Source: Eumeta japonica
Taxonomy: Eukaryota > Arthropoda > Insecta > Lepidoptera > Psychidae
Length of the DNA stretch: 64,000 nt
Direction of reading: 5' to 3'
Assembly: GCA_005406025.1 (NCBI GenBank)
Contig: BGZK01000532.1
Location: 62,001-126,000 of the forward strand
Numbering within the stretch: the stretch's first letter is position 1; the number at the start of each line of letters is the position of its first letter. The notes under the pieces were generated by a model that saw only the letters and a list, made by a program, of their open reading frames with translations, was not told the DNA's origin and searched no databases. Of this stretch, positions 11,528-23,545 are shown in pieces. The position numbers and the translations under genes are program-made.

Positions 11528-12572
11528 TAAGGTGCAAACTAATATGCGGGCCACTAGACAATGGATGATTACCGCCGCCCATGAATACACTTAGTCCTAG
11601 AGGAATCACTATTGCGTTGCAGGCCAGGCAGACAGGAGTACGCTCTTTTCTTGAAGATCCCCTTGTCGTAGTTATTGGGAATACTGTTGATAGACTAGAC
11701 CAATCCACAGTTTTACCGTACGTGTCAGAAAATTGTGCATAAAGCGTAATGTGGTAGAACGTCAGCCATCCAGATGGTGCTGATGGTGTTTCCGATGAAC
11801 GAAATGGAAAAAGGTTGAATAGTTTTTCAGAGCTTTCCCCAGAGTATATGCAATAGAGCATGCACAAAGATCTTACATCTCCTTGCAATGCTAACGGTTT
11901 AAGTTGGCCGGTTACTACAAGGTCGCCGATGAATCAAAAGGTTTAACGCTTAATGCGATCTATAGGCAAAAATGGATTTGAGATCCTCCGACCCAGAGGT
12001 CGGAGGATCCCAAATCCCTTAGAGGTCGGATGTCGGAGGACTTTAGAGTATTGTAGATATGGTCGTATCTGCCTTATAAAGTAAGAGATGATGATCTGGC
12101 TTGAGCATTGTCAGGCTTTGTTGAGCGCGACAATGTTTCAAGTCAGATTTTTAGAAGCTATTTTGATTCTGTTCTCTAGATGGTCGCGAAATTGAACGAT
12201 TTTTGACATGTCGACGTCATAAGAATTCCGATACTAGGTGTGGAGTTAAGATATGTGTTTCCAAAAAGAGAAGAAATGATGAAAGAAAATTTTTCGGCGA
12301 TAAACTCGTAAAGGTGTGTGTCTTTTGGTGGTTAAAATCGACAAGGTTAAGTCTATTTCACTCCAAGATTTGCTTTAAGGTTGTCTTGGTTTTAGGCACG
12401 AATTTGTTTCGACACTCAACAACGCGACCCTGAGAAATATTAGCGTGGCTGGAGTATAGTACATCAGCAGTGCTGTCATCCGTATAACAAAGAATGTTAA
12501 CGATTTTCAGTAAATAATTAAATTGCAGAATGAACAAAGTAGGAGACGGTATACAGCCTTGAGAGAAGCCTT
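11528..12572 (-). pseudogene. LINE reverse transcriptase relic, Jockey-like
   Basis: Minus-strand remnant of a non-LTR retrotransposon. The RT domain starts with GFSQGCIPSPTLF (12570 downward), matching the GxPQGxxxSPxLF core of RT. It continues to the catalytic motif YTDDS at 12486-12475, which keeps both metal-binding aspartates. Further along are LNLVDFNHQKT and LLLYKAD. The C-terminal part, near 11880-11640, reads RSLCMLYCIYSGESSEKLF and later WSSLSTVFP, typical of the tail of Jockey-type elements. The 3' end carries GGGCGGCGGTAATCATCC and GTGGCCCGCAT (11583-11545), a familiar lepidopteran LINE end. Stops and frameshifts interrupt it, and a near-perfect hairpin (11974-12017) lies inside. 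The endonuclease and first ORF are absent, as expected for a 5'-truncated dead copy. Confidence 0.85.
11974..12017. repeat. 20-bp hairpin inside the LINE relic
   Basis: Arms 11974-11993 and 11998-12017 are reverse complements with one mismatch and a 4-base loop (CAGA). The arm contains GATCCTCCGACC. A third partial copy of the arm (GAGGTCGGATGTCGGAGG) follows at about 12022-12040. It sits where the RT thumb region should be, so it is an insertion or local duplication that postdates loss of function. Confidence 0.85.
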
Positions 12573-15500
12573 ATCTTATGGTCTAAGAAATAATTATCTC
12601 CTGTAACGCATGAAAAGGGAATAGATTATAGTCTACTTTATTCACAATTAGATTATAGTCGCTTTAGTTGTTTCGAGGTCAGCTCCAACAAACAAATAGA
12701 CAGACACTTTATCGACATGATACACAGCCTAATATTTGCGCAACAGAATATTTTTACTCTATACCAAATGTTATCAAGATCGGTTAAGTTATTGTTCAGT
12801 TATAAGAAGACATACAGACAAATTTTTTTTAAATAAGTTGTGTATTGTTTCAATGTGTCATAAAAGAAATATTTACCATAAAAATTCTCAAAAATGTTAT
12901 ATATACAGAGAGACCCTACAAATTCCTATTTATATTTATTTGCCAGTTTAGTAACAAAGCGGACTTTATAAAATTCACACCAATTTTACCATAAAATGTT
13001 GCGTGTAAATATTACTCGAACGGTATGTTCGTTTTGCGGCAATTAATCAAAAAATGATAACCACGTATAAAATTGTTATTCTTCACGTCAAACTTTGTTT
13101 TATTAAAAAGCTTTAATTTTTAGCCTTTTTAGTATTAGATTTTCTATAAAGCCGTTTGTTCTTCCAGTTCTTCTAACTCTCATCACATTTCTGATATAAC
13201 CGTTATCGTTGCTAACGTTCTGTTACTGGTTACATCATAACTATATTTATGACTCTGCTGCAGTTTTGGTCTTAACAAAGGCTGAGGTCGAATTCTGTGA
13301 CCTAGTTTCCATACGTCAAATGCACATACAACTAATGTACATTTTCAAGGTCTCCATTTCAATTTAAAATGCAATTATTAAGGATGGCATATCTTTAATT
13401 ATTTTAAACGTTAAATTCCGATTACATATTTATTTAATTATATGTGGAATCAATTATTATTCAAATCAAAGTAAGAAAACTTATCTTAAAAAGAAAATTC
13501 ATTTTAATCTGTAAGTGTGGTTAGTAAAAAAATTTTTGAACTTTTAAAATGTCATCGATGTTCGGTACATATATATTTTGCGGTATAATCAATAATATTG
13601 TTCCAATTGTAATGACCAACTATAATAATATACTATATTCCAGTAAATGTGCGAATAAAGCGAAATTAAATAAATAAATAAAACGAAAATTCGGTGTCCA
13701 GAAATGAATAGGATAGTGTGTAACCATTAGTCCGTACTCGTGTGTCCCAATGATTGGCGTATTGAAAGAAATAAAGAAAAAAACACTTAATATAAAATGT
13801 TTACATGATCTCATTGAAAGTTAAAATAGATATATCTATTTACCATGACATCTAAAATACAATATGTCTATATGGGGACGCGCACGCATATTGCATACGA
13901 TTACCTCACACTTCACACTTAAAGATAGCGACTGCACGGCCAGTTATTGATGCAAGCGACGGAAGCGTCATGAAGGACGAGCGTTTCCTTGAATATTAAT
14001 TGGCCAATGTACTTGTAACTATCGTCAATGAAAAACCTGCGTCTTAATTTTGATGCAAGCAGGTTAGTAGTTGGTAGTGATAGTGGATAAATAAATAATG
14101 GTTTATTGATTTACGAATATATAATTATAATTTGCAAATAGACGAGACTAAGGCTGTCTGTCATATTTGAAAGGCACACTGTATCAATAAAGTTTAGTTT
14201 TAATCAAAGTATGTGATAAATTATCACTTCCTTTATCTTATTCTTAATTAATTTTTAGTCTAAAGATAAGTTTCATTTGCTTATAGTGGAATTTTATGAA
14301 ACTGGTTGAAATACCTCTACTGAAGCATGGAATTTTAAGAAATCTTTCTTACGTTAAAGAAGATTCCTCTAAAATAGACAAGTTAGTAGGTTTGTTTAAA
14401 AATGAAGAGTGAATACACTCTTCTATATGATAAACCACATATGTATTTCTTTACTATTTCTTGAAATTTCTTTTGAACAGTAGCAGTTGGTTATAAACAT
14501 GAATCAGTTTTACGTTCCTTTGCTATATACGATCAATCGGAATTGACTTGTTGTTACATCGACTTTTCAGTCATTCGACTTATTATATATTAAAATGATG
14601 TTTTTAGCTAATTATTTGTGAATATGGACCTTAAATTCAACTAGTTGTATTTGACGTAAAAACTAGTAAAGGCAATTATCGAATATCTTTTCTCATTTCA
14701 ATTACAAACTATCGCTTTTGTATTTAACGTAATCAAATATATACATATACTTCTAATAAAATATATATCTATACCAAAAATACAACGAATTCGATTATAT
14801 GCTTTTGATTAATGTAATTTTTTGATTATATTTTATTCATCAAATGCTCTGATCTATTAATATTGACCAATGTTCATTTTCACATATTAAAGACACGCAC
14901 GAAATATTCAATTCCATAACAAAAAAAAAACGATCTAAATTAAAGAGTTCTCCCAATTTAAACTTGACGAAAGAAAATTATCCTGGAACGGACTCCGTTT
15001 TAAGCCGATTTCCTCTAACTTTTCATCCGAATCGCATGGATTTTCTCCCTCGTCGGCGCCTGCGTTTTTCTTCTGAGTAAGCGTAATTCTAATGAATTGA
15101 AGTTACGAATAGGGTTTTTTGTGTTTAACGTAGACGTTTTCGCGGAATAGTGGGAAGGGTTTTTTTTTCGTAATTTCCTATTGTTTCGATTTTTTTAATT
15201 AAATTGTAACTTTGAAGTTAATAAATATTGTTACGAGATAACCTTAATGGGGGGTTCAAGGATTGACATTAGATCAAAGGAAACATTTAGAACGGTAGAA
15301 TGCTTTTATTCACATATACAGTCACAATAAATCGCTACGGAAGCAGTTAATCACTTGTCGTTGATCGCATTTGATTTGTGAATACTCCGATAGCACAAAT
15401 AAAACTCAAACTCTTGCGTGCAGCACTTCATTATTTAGACTTGCTGACTGGCCTTCCAGAAAGATCTCGAACCATTCGAACCAACAAATCGTAAACATGT

Positions 15501-15891
15501 CACACACACAAACAAATAAATTTAATGCTTCTCGAAAATTCCCCCTCACAAAATAAATGTATTGAAAAATAAAATTGTTAACAAAGATCAAAAGCGCCAA
15601 TCGGGAAATATCGGCGCGCGTGGCGCCTTATTTATTTAAAGAATTCTGTTCCCGGATATATATATTTTTATAGGGGAATTATGTTGTCGTTCTATATTTA
15701 GCTAGCGAGCGCAGTTTGTAGCAGTAAATTCATAGAGATATCGGAGAAATCGGTTGAACTGCATATACATATATAGCGGTGCGGAATGCGGAAAAAAAAA
15801 TATAATTATGTCAATGTTAAGTTCTACTCAAAAACAAACGACGCGGTTCCACCTCATTTTTTTCTTAAATGGGGTAATACCTAAATATAAT
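12573..15891. other. Stretch without a recognised gene
   Basis: AT-rich throughout with short frames of no recognisable content. The first bases after 12572 may still be LINE. A short GC-richer spot at about 15000-15080 holds nothing identifiable. Confidence 0.45.
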
Positions 15892-16085
15892 ATACTAGCT
15901 TTTGCCCTCGGCTCTGCCCGCGTACCCATAAAATGAATATTCTTTCATCTTGTATATTTCCCCAGTATGAGACAAACATCACGATCGTTATCCCGTTCTC
16001 GTTTCTGATCCATCTCCTGCTCTCTACGTCAAATTTTCATTCTCGATCCTGGTCGCGGACTCGCTTTTGATTTCGACTTCGGTCT
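15892..16085 (+). repeat. 'GCCCGCG' repeat, plus orientation
   Basis: Begins ATACTAGCTTTTGCCCTCGG then CTCTGCCCGCGTACCCATAA, the classic start of a very common lepidopteran repeat. It continues with a degenerate pyrimidine-rich series (CCCGTTCTCG, CTCGATCCTGGTC, CGACTTCGGTC). It is homologous to 10660-10910 in inverse orientation. Confidence 0.65.
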
Positions 16086-16167
16086 AAGGAGAATCTAATT
16101 CAAAGAAAATATTTTTACTTCTTATATAATTTTTTTTTTTTAATTTGGAATTCTTTTAATTGTAAAG

Positions 16168-16258
16168 TGCGGTGGTGGCTCAGTGGTCAAGAGGGCTGCC
16201 TTCGAACCGTAAAAGTATCCGGTTCGATCTCGACCGTGAGCGAATTGACCAATGGATT
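16168..16258 (+). mobile_element. tRNA-derived SINE, copy 1
   Basis: Contains a Pol III A box TGGCTCAGTGG at 16176-16186 and a B box GGTTCGATCTC at 16221-16231, 34 bases apart as in a tRNA. A non-tRNA body with GAATTGACCAATGG and TTTTCAATTCG follows. The order of motifs recurs at 26118-26222, which argues for a dispersed SINE, not a tRNA gene. No cloverleaf acceptor stem is evident. Confidence 0.65.
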
Positions 16259-19200
16259 TTCAATTCGAACGAAATTATTTTTGTGTCTAGAAGATCAAAT
16301 TTAGCCGCCGGTCGCGGACGTGATGAAAGGCCCTCGACTTGGTGAAAAATATTGCGATAGACTATGTTTCCAGCGGTGGCTGATCACAAAGCGACACAAC
16401 TTCGATTTCTTTAATTGCTTCGACAAAGCTTCTCGCTTATCGGTTTACTTGAGGTCGTTTGTATACATACGTCTCTGTAGGCGGCAATTTTCCCCAAATG
16501 CACCGATACTCTCGACCATCTTTTCTAAAATCGATACAGTGTATCGCAGGAGAATCTATTTAGTAGTAGTATTTTTAATTTAATATAGATTTTTAATGCG
16601 AGTGGTATAGTAACATTTTATCTGACATCTGATATTGTAAAGGGTATTATTTACAGCATTCAACATTAAATTCAATCGTTTCCAAAATTGCCAACATCCC
16701 ATTTCAGACTCGAAAGTAAAGTCATTTCAGTGCAAGAAAATCGTTAGTCGCAGCTGGACGAGCTGAATTCAAACAAAAGGATAATTAATGGACGGACGCT
16801 TTCGAGAGACGCTTCGCCATCGAATCTGTTTTCATTTAAGGCTCGGATAGCGATTTCCCTCGATCGTAGTCGACAGTGAAAAGCGGAAATATAATAAAAT
16901 TCTCCTTGAAGTGCACCGTTCGTGTTAATAAGCTTCAGGGTATTTCAAAAATTTCAATTTTTCTATAAGCGAGTGTTTAATTTCTTGAGGTTACGATTAT
17001 TTGTTTAATTTTACTCGTTACTAGCATCCTATTTTATAAATAGCTGGTTACTTGACTTCGATTCTGATATTGCAATATTTGTAGAAAGAAAGGCTGATGG
17101 ATTATTTGATTTCATTGCTTGGTAGATCACCCGTAGCCGGATTTGTGAAGTAATAATTAATCCTTCTCGTGCAAAGGTTTTTTTTTTCAATACAATGAGT
17201 ATGACGATAAAAGAATGAAGGATTTCCGAGATTTAACTGAATTTGAAATCAGATACGTGATGAGGTCAACACAGCCAGCTTACTCGGCATTCGACTCGTT
17301 CTGCCGCTCGGGGAAGAGTAATCTAATGGATGAACGTCAATGGATATTTGCGTCTCCTAATCACTTGACCGCACCTGACAAGTTGACTTGTTTCACTGTT
17401 ATGTTCAGAAACGAATGGATTCAAATCAAACATATCGTTCAGAAATTAGTAATTGCCATAAAATAGATACTGCATTCGGCGCCATTAGGTGGAGGCGTTC
17501 GATGTATCTATTCTATATATACAAAGGACTACGCGAGAAAGTTTTGTTCTTTTTGGTTTTTGAACCTCCTAATGCTATTATTAATACTGAATTTTAGAAT
17601 TCTGTAGATTAGATAATTACGTTATTTTGTAAAGCTGGCATTTTTTTTTTATTTTCGAGAGATATTTCACTCGGTAAATCACTATAGCAGGTAAAGAATA
17701 AAGAGAATATTCCTTAAACATTGTTGTTTTATGTGAAACTCCGTCTGCAAAATATTAAGCTTTAATATCATTTACATTGTATCCGATATTTCAAGTTTTC
17801 AACTGTAGTTCTAAATGTTAGAAAATATTCCGTATGTATGTGTACGAAAAGATGGCTTAAATTACGATTTGTAATTTAAGCGAGTATAAAAAAAAAAGCT
17901 TGTGCCTTCTTTATGCGTTGCCAACTGCGAGAATTTAAATTGTATTCTAAGTATTTAAGTATCTGTTTAATATCTTATCTTTTTACTTAATTATCTAAAA
18001 AATCGGTAATACAACAGATTATTTATGTCAGAAATTGGTACGTTAGTGCAGTTATTCTAATTACGAAACTCAAAATGTGCGAAAGAGAAAAAATACGGTA
18101 ACCATGCATGAATTATTTTTTTTTATATATTCGAACAATATAAGATACACACATGTCGATAAAACAGCAAAAATAAATCAAAAAGTCGTGATTTACCGTC
18201 ATCGTGCGATGATGCATGTATCCTCAAGTAAGGAAAGCGTTTCGCGCGCGAGACAACACATGACGCATGCAAAAGAACAGGTTAATAATGTGCAGTAGTT
18301 CAGAAATATCAGGAAAACATGACTTGACACCTTATCTATTATTAACGAAGTTAAATGTTATTGGTAATTAATGCTATTTTGAATTATTCATTCTATCATA
18401 GAAAAATTCGAACTTACAGGATATCTATACTAAATGTAAAAATAGATCGATAATATAATATATTATAATATGGTTTCCAATATAATAATCATTATCATTA
18501 ATTTTACAATGTATATTCAATGACTTAATTTTCAAAAATATTTAGTTACAAATACAAAAAAAAATCAACTTATTGTTTGTTTTTGATTGGCGCTTTTGAG
18601 TTTTGCCGGCGGCCCTTTGAAATGTCACCAGCTGAGGGCCGCGAAACACCCGTTGTACTCACTAATTCTTCAAAAATCTTCGATGTTATCGATCAGCACT
18701 TTCGATTATTTGAGCATATGTGCATGTTAGTATTGATATTAGTTTTGAACGATATTGCCAATTCGTGATCAAGGTCGCGTTTTAATATTAATCGAAAGTA
18801 TTCCATGACTTATAGTCTATAAATCATGAAGCTCTTTCGGTTGTAACTATGTAGGATGCATATTTTGCCATTTCCCGCGAAAGTATCATCGACTATATTT
18901 TGAAGTTACGCGCCGATCTTTCTTAGGTTTCATCGGCTGATTAGATGCGGGATTTAATTTTCACTATGGGCGATTAATTAACGGCTTTTTAACTTAAAGT
19001 AAATCAAACCACAGCTCTATATCTCAAAAGTCATGTTGAGCTGTTTGTTCACGACTTTGTCATTAATGCATGTGACGACTGTCGTTTGAATCGGTCTCTG
19101 ACCCACATTGAACTTGATAAACCTCAACTCCAAGATGCGATTTGAATAAATTATCGAAGAATATCTTTTCACAGTTGAGTCATACAAACTTGGTATACAA

Positions 19201-19699
19201 TGTAATATATTTGATATACAATTTAGTGTACAAATATACAAGGTAAATAAATTAAGAGCCTCTTTCATCATCTCTCCTTAAACTGATTTTAACAAAAAGG
19301 CTCTTATATAATAAAAATGTGCGTTCCACATCCTCTGTTTAACGGTCGTTAGGGCCAAAAACAGTTAAAAGGAGCACGTGGAACTTAAAATTTATTTTGA
19401 AAATAATTTTTTGTTAAAAGTAGTTTTAAAAAGACATGGTGGGAGAGACCCTAAAAGAGATTTTTTTTTGTAAAATAAACGCGAAATGATAACTTGAGAC
19501 CTCATTGTGAATTGTGCGTTATGAAATTCGACTCCTTTAGTAAAATGTTTGCTGGAATATATTTGCAAATTTTCTTCATATTTTATATTAGTTTTAGTTG
19601 TTAATTTTAAACACATAATTTTTTTTAAATTGATATTTCGAGAAATTAATAAATATGTTAAATTTTGCATCATAAATCTAGTATACAACTTGTAATACT
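16259..19699. other. Stretch without a recognised gene
   Basis: AT-rich with scattered short frames (for example 16320-16583 and 17215-17466, plus). I found no domain, splice pair or repeat that would support any of them. Confidence 0.4.
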
Positions 19700-20065
19700 T
19701 GCGCGAGTCCCTCTTACTCCCTCTCGCTTCCGTGAAGCCCTTTTCAGGGAACGTTACCTGTTTCGTTACGAAAACTCCGAAGCTTGTCGATTTACGTTAC
19801 AGTAGCCGAGTCACTTTTGCGACCGATATTAATCTCCTACGTGTTAGTTATATCTGGTGCGCCGGCGGCGCGCTCCTCATGCGCAGGCGCCGGCGGCCGA
19901 CGGGCCGTCACCGGCAACAAAGTGACGCAACGGCCGGCAGTCGCGCTCCACTGGCACTGTCTCAACTCCTTTTGATTTTATTTCCCCGGGAGCGGTCGCC
20001 TCTCGTTACGTCCCCGTTCGCTATCGGCCAAATTGAATTTACCGACGATATTATTTAGACGGCGA
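19700..20065. other. GC-rich island
   Basis: GC-rich sequence, densest at 19860-19950 with many CpG (GCGCCGGCGGCGCGC, GGCGCCGGCGGCCGACG). A 119-codon plus frame spans it but is low-complexity arginine-rich and not recognisable. Such islands in AT-rich insect DNA often mark promoters or 5' UTR exons. No clear splice donor confirms this here. Confidence 0.35.
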
Positions 20066-20562
20066 TGGTCGCTGCGGCGCTTAACTCATTCCGAGGGTTA
20101 TTATTACTTCATTTTTTTTTATTATATATTTCTTTTTTACTTTGACGATCTCAAAGAAACCGCATAAAATGTTGTTGCGGTTACATCATCGGAGCTCTGC
20201 GTGTTGCAATATGCTTCTTATAATATTATCTACCTTTCGGTTAAGGCTTCAATTAAATCGTATAAATTTACGATTGTGAAGGACGCGGTGAATCGTGTTG
20301 CCGTTTTGCTTGTTAATGCATGTTAGTTACATCTAGATTAAAAATAATACCTAAAGAGGGCAGACATGATTATAATGTTACGAATTCATACTGAATGTAG
20401 GTGATGGGAATGCTCTTTCTTTGTCAAATGCTCGACTGCGTCTCTTCACCATATGCATATAAGTGAAAGTGAACAAAATGGCGTACGCAATCATCATTTG
20501 CATTAAAAAAGTAATATTTAAATAACATTCTTTGATTATCCTCATTATAATTTATAAAATAA
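20066..20562. other. Stretch without a recognised gene
   Basis: AT-rich, nothing recognisable. Confidence 0.45.
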
Positions 20563-22088
20563 AAAATGGCCAAGAGCATGTCGGACCAAGTTCATTTATT
20601 ACAAAGCAAGTTCATTTATTACAGCCTTTATTACAAAGAAATGCACTACAAATGAAAAAAATACGTTATACGTTTTCCATGTTTCCCGCATAGAATAGTT
20701 ATAAACACTAGTCGCCTATAACTAGGAAAACAAGTAGGCATGTCGACTATTACTATTAAACTAGTGCGAACTAAAGTGCATTAACAAAAGGGCGTATTTT
20801 CATGGCACTTCGTCCTTTTGTTTAGAAGCCCATTTTTTCGGCAATAACTCTAAAACAATATATTCAGTTATTTTCAAAAAATATTTTTTAAATTACATAT
20901 TTATAATCTTTACCTTTGTGATTTTTTATATTTTTTGGTCATACGGTTTAAAAAATAAAGAGGGGGACACAATTTCTGCTGATTTCGGAGCGATTATTTC
21001 CGTAATTACCCGACTGCCAAGGAAGCGAATTTTTTTTCGCGCGTATCTTTTATGTTTGTTTGTAAATTTCTTTATACCCACGTATCTTCCAATCGGCTGG
21101 ATGTACTTCGACAATTAAGGTATCATTAGATTCCTTTCAAAAACCCAAGTGTCCTTAGACAGATATTAAAAGAAAATTGGCGGATTTTAGCGCCAAATTG
21201 TAAGTAGTTCAAAATTTTTTAAACAAACCTATCGAGTAAGGTATGAAAATAAAGGAAATTAAAAGGAGATTACAAAAATATACACATGTCATGTATTTAA
21301 ATTTAATCAGGAATAATTACAACCATTTTAATTCATTCATTCTAATAAATTTGTAATCAATGCATTCAAATGGTCGTATTTTTGCTTTAAGTAAATCGGC
21401 CAAGTATATGTTGGATGTCGTATTATGTATTTTTTCGCGGTTCGCGATTCTTTTTGCATGTTACTCACTGCTAGATGGGGCTGTTTGTATTTTAAACAAT
21501 ACACGCTTTCGTTCATAGCAGTGTGCCGGACGGAACACTAAAAAGTCTAAAATATAATAAAAAATTAAAAAACCCAACTGCGAAAAATCAATAGATAAGC
21601 AAAGCACTAAAAAGACCGAAACGAGATTGAGAAAACAAACTAATAAAACCTAATAAACTTTACTTTGGTTTAACAGACTACATTACGAGCTGAAAGCCCA
21701 AGTTAAATAATTTACGTTATGTTTGGAAGTAGGCGGGACCCATTAATTTTCTTACGATTTATAATTTGCAAATTATTAACGTAACCAGAAAAAATGTTTA
21801 GAAACCTTACAGTGTTTTTTAAAAAACTGTCGTAATATGTACCACATGTTGATGTTTGCTGAAAAAAATTTTTTGAGCTTCTTTTCCGTGTATGGAGTGT
21901 CCTCTCAAAATATTTATTTTTGTTATTCAACTACCTAAGTAGCGACTTATACAAGAGACCCACACTATAAATTTTATTAATATACGTCTTGTAGTTTTTG
22001 AATAAAATGCCTGTGACATACGGACGGTCGGACATGACGAAACTATAAGAGTTCCGTTTTTGCCATTTTGACTCGGAACACTAAATAG
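20563..22088 (+). mobile_element. 'GGTTCCG' element, copy 2, split by an insertion
   Basis: Homologous to 7333-8107. It starts GGCCAAGAGCATGTCGGACC and ends GACATGACGAAACTATAAG, GAGTTCCG and CTCGGAACACTAAA. The left part aligns to about 21008 and the right part resumes at about 21776 (AGAAAAAATGTTTAGAAACC against AAAAAATTGCTTAGAAGCC in copy 1). The intervening segment has no counterpart in copy 1. The first 70 bases also contain a tandem duplication of AAGTTCATTTATTACA. Confidence 0.7.
21009..21776. mobile_element. Insertion nested in the 'GGTTCCG' element
   Basis: Absent from copy 1, so its extent is defined by comparison. It begins CCCGACTGCCAAGGAAGCG and TTTTTTTTCGCGCGTATC, then CCAATCGGCTGGATG and AGGTATCATTAGATTCCTTT, which I recognise as another common lepidopteran non-coding repeat. 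AATTA occurs at both junctions (about 21004-21008 and 21771-21775) and may be the target duplication. No coding capacity. Boundaries are good to a few bases. Confidence 0.5.
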
Positions 22089-22256
22089 GGAATTATAAAT
22101 GATATACAAGCACAATGAAATAAATTAACAACTTTGAAGTAATGAAACGAAAAATACAACAAAAAAAAATGGAGGAAATGTAATAAAATATTATAGTAGA
22201 AATTATAATTAGTTTTATATTATAAATTACCATAAAAAAAAGGAACACCAAAAAAA

Positions 22257-22374
22257 GCCAACGTCACGCGGTGTTCCCAAGCGGTCACCCATCCAGGTAC
22301 TAACCGCAACTGACGCCGCTTAACTTCAGTCATCAGACGAGAACCGGTGTATTCAGCGTGGTATAGACGTTGAC
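22257..22374 (-). rRNA. 5S ribosomal RNA gene or recent pseudogene
   Basis: On the minus strand 118 nt match 5S rRNA end to end: GAATACACCGGTTCTCGTC, GAAGTTAAGC, GTTAGTACCTGGATGGGTGA, CCGCTTGGGAACACCGCG and GTTGGC. The terminal helix is intact, with the first nine bases (GTCAACGTC) pairing fully with the last nine (GACGTTGGC), counting one G-U pair. A run of six T follows the 3' end directly, a Pol III terminator. Against the usual insect sequence I see several changes, for example GTCTGATGACTG where GTCCGATCACCG is expected and CGTCAGTTGCGG in the central arm. It is solitary here, not in a tandem array, so it may be an orphan gene or a retroposed copy. Confidence 0.85.
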
Positions 22375-23117
22375 AAATCAATTTATAAAAATGTTAACTA
22401 AAGCAACAGCGGTTAGCATTTTTCATTGCGGTTACATTTTCTTTCGTGTAGCTCTCATATGCCGAGTGCCTAAGTGTAAAGTGCGATAAGGAACTTCTTT
22501 CCCAAAGTAGATCAAAGAGAAAATTGGACCTCGCATTTAGGATTCCGTATCAACGACCGAAAGTTTTAATCGTATAAGGATATCACTATTTATTAACATG
22601 AAAAAAATTATATGAAATAAATGCAGCGTGAAAATCTGTTACAAAGGTAGAGGTACCTATCGTCCTAAAACAAATACGCATGGCCATATGTATTGGTGAT
22701 AGTCAATATTAAAAACTAAAAGTTATGGATACATAAAAAGCTTTTAAACAGATTTTGCTTAAAATTGTATTCCTTGAATCTGTATTATTATGAACTTTGC
22801 CAGATTATTGAAACTAATATACCGTATAATATACACTTGAGATAAAAAGTCCCTTAAGACTATATGTAATTTTAAATACTATATTTCATTTCTAACTACA
22901 GCAAACACAATGAAGTGCGAGATTTTTTTTTCGTCCCTGAGTTTATTTATAATACGATGTAATTTGTAGTTTACAAAATTATAATGTTTATTACATAGTA
23001 TTTTTTTCAAATTTAAAGAGAAAGACATAATTTTTTTTGTGATCCACTCTTCTTTCTTGTGACGCCACGTAGACGTCAGCGGTAACCGCTTACACCTCGT
23101 CTTTTATTATTTAGTTT
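22375..23117. other. Stretch without a recognised gene
   Basis: AT-rich, nothing recognisable. TATAAA on the minus strand at 22387-22382 is only 8-13 bases before the 5S start, closer than the upstream TATA reported for insect 5S genes, so I do not call it a promoter. Confidence 0.4.
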
Positions 23118-23545
23118 CAGCCGTTGAACGTCCACTACTACATACGTGGACTGGACATAACCTTTTTCCTAGCCACGTCGTACCATCCCGGACTATGTTT
23201 AACCGAAGGTGGCAAAGATCTCGGGACAGACTTAACAGATCCTCAGTCCACTAGAGGGAGGCCTTCCCCCTCTGCGATGTTCACTTCGTGCTCGCCACTC
23301 GAGGACTTTTCGTCCCCAGCTGTTATCGATTTTACTAGCGATGTGGGTTACTTATTACCAGCTGAACTTAGTCAGTCTATGGACTATGTCGCATCTTGTA
23401 CCGATTTCCTCATTACGGATTTTATCTCGCAAAGGAAGACCGATCATAACTTTTTCCATCGCATGTTGAATGACTCTGAGCTTGTTTATGAGATCAACAG
23501 CAAGACAATGTCTAATACCCATGTATCGTCACTGACAATGCACAC
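23118..23545 (-). pseudogene. 3' end of a LINE (same family as 51160-51909)
   Basis: Read on the minus strand this is the C-terminal tail of a non-LTR reverse transcriptase, ending near CAGCCGTTGAACGTCCAC (23118). It shares the plus-strand blocks GACGTCCA/AACGTCCACT, TCGCCACTCGAG and TTTTATCTCGCAAAGGA with 51160-51560. Many lepidopteran copies of this tail end in a VQQWT-type peptide. Here the frame is broken. The 170-codon plus-strand frame at 23124-23636 is antisense to this relic and is not a gene. Confidence 0.7.

Noticed and set aside
11361..11568. 70-codon plus frame and the start of a 175-codon minus frame with poly-Tyr-Ile
   Set aside because: The Tyr-Ile run is translation of the TA microsatellite. 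The useful part of the minus frame is the LINE C-terminus already annotated.
16168..16258. Functional tRNA gene
   Set aside because: A and B boxes are present but no acceptor stem pairing is apparent and the unit recurs with a non-tRNA body at 26118.
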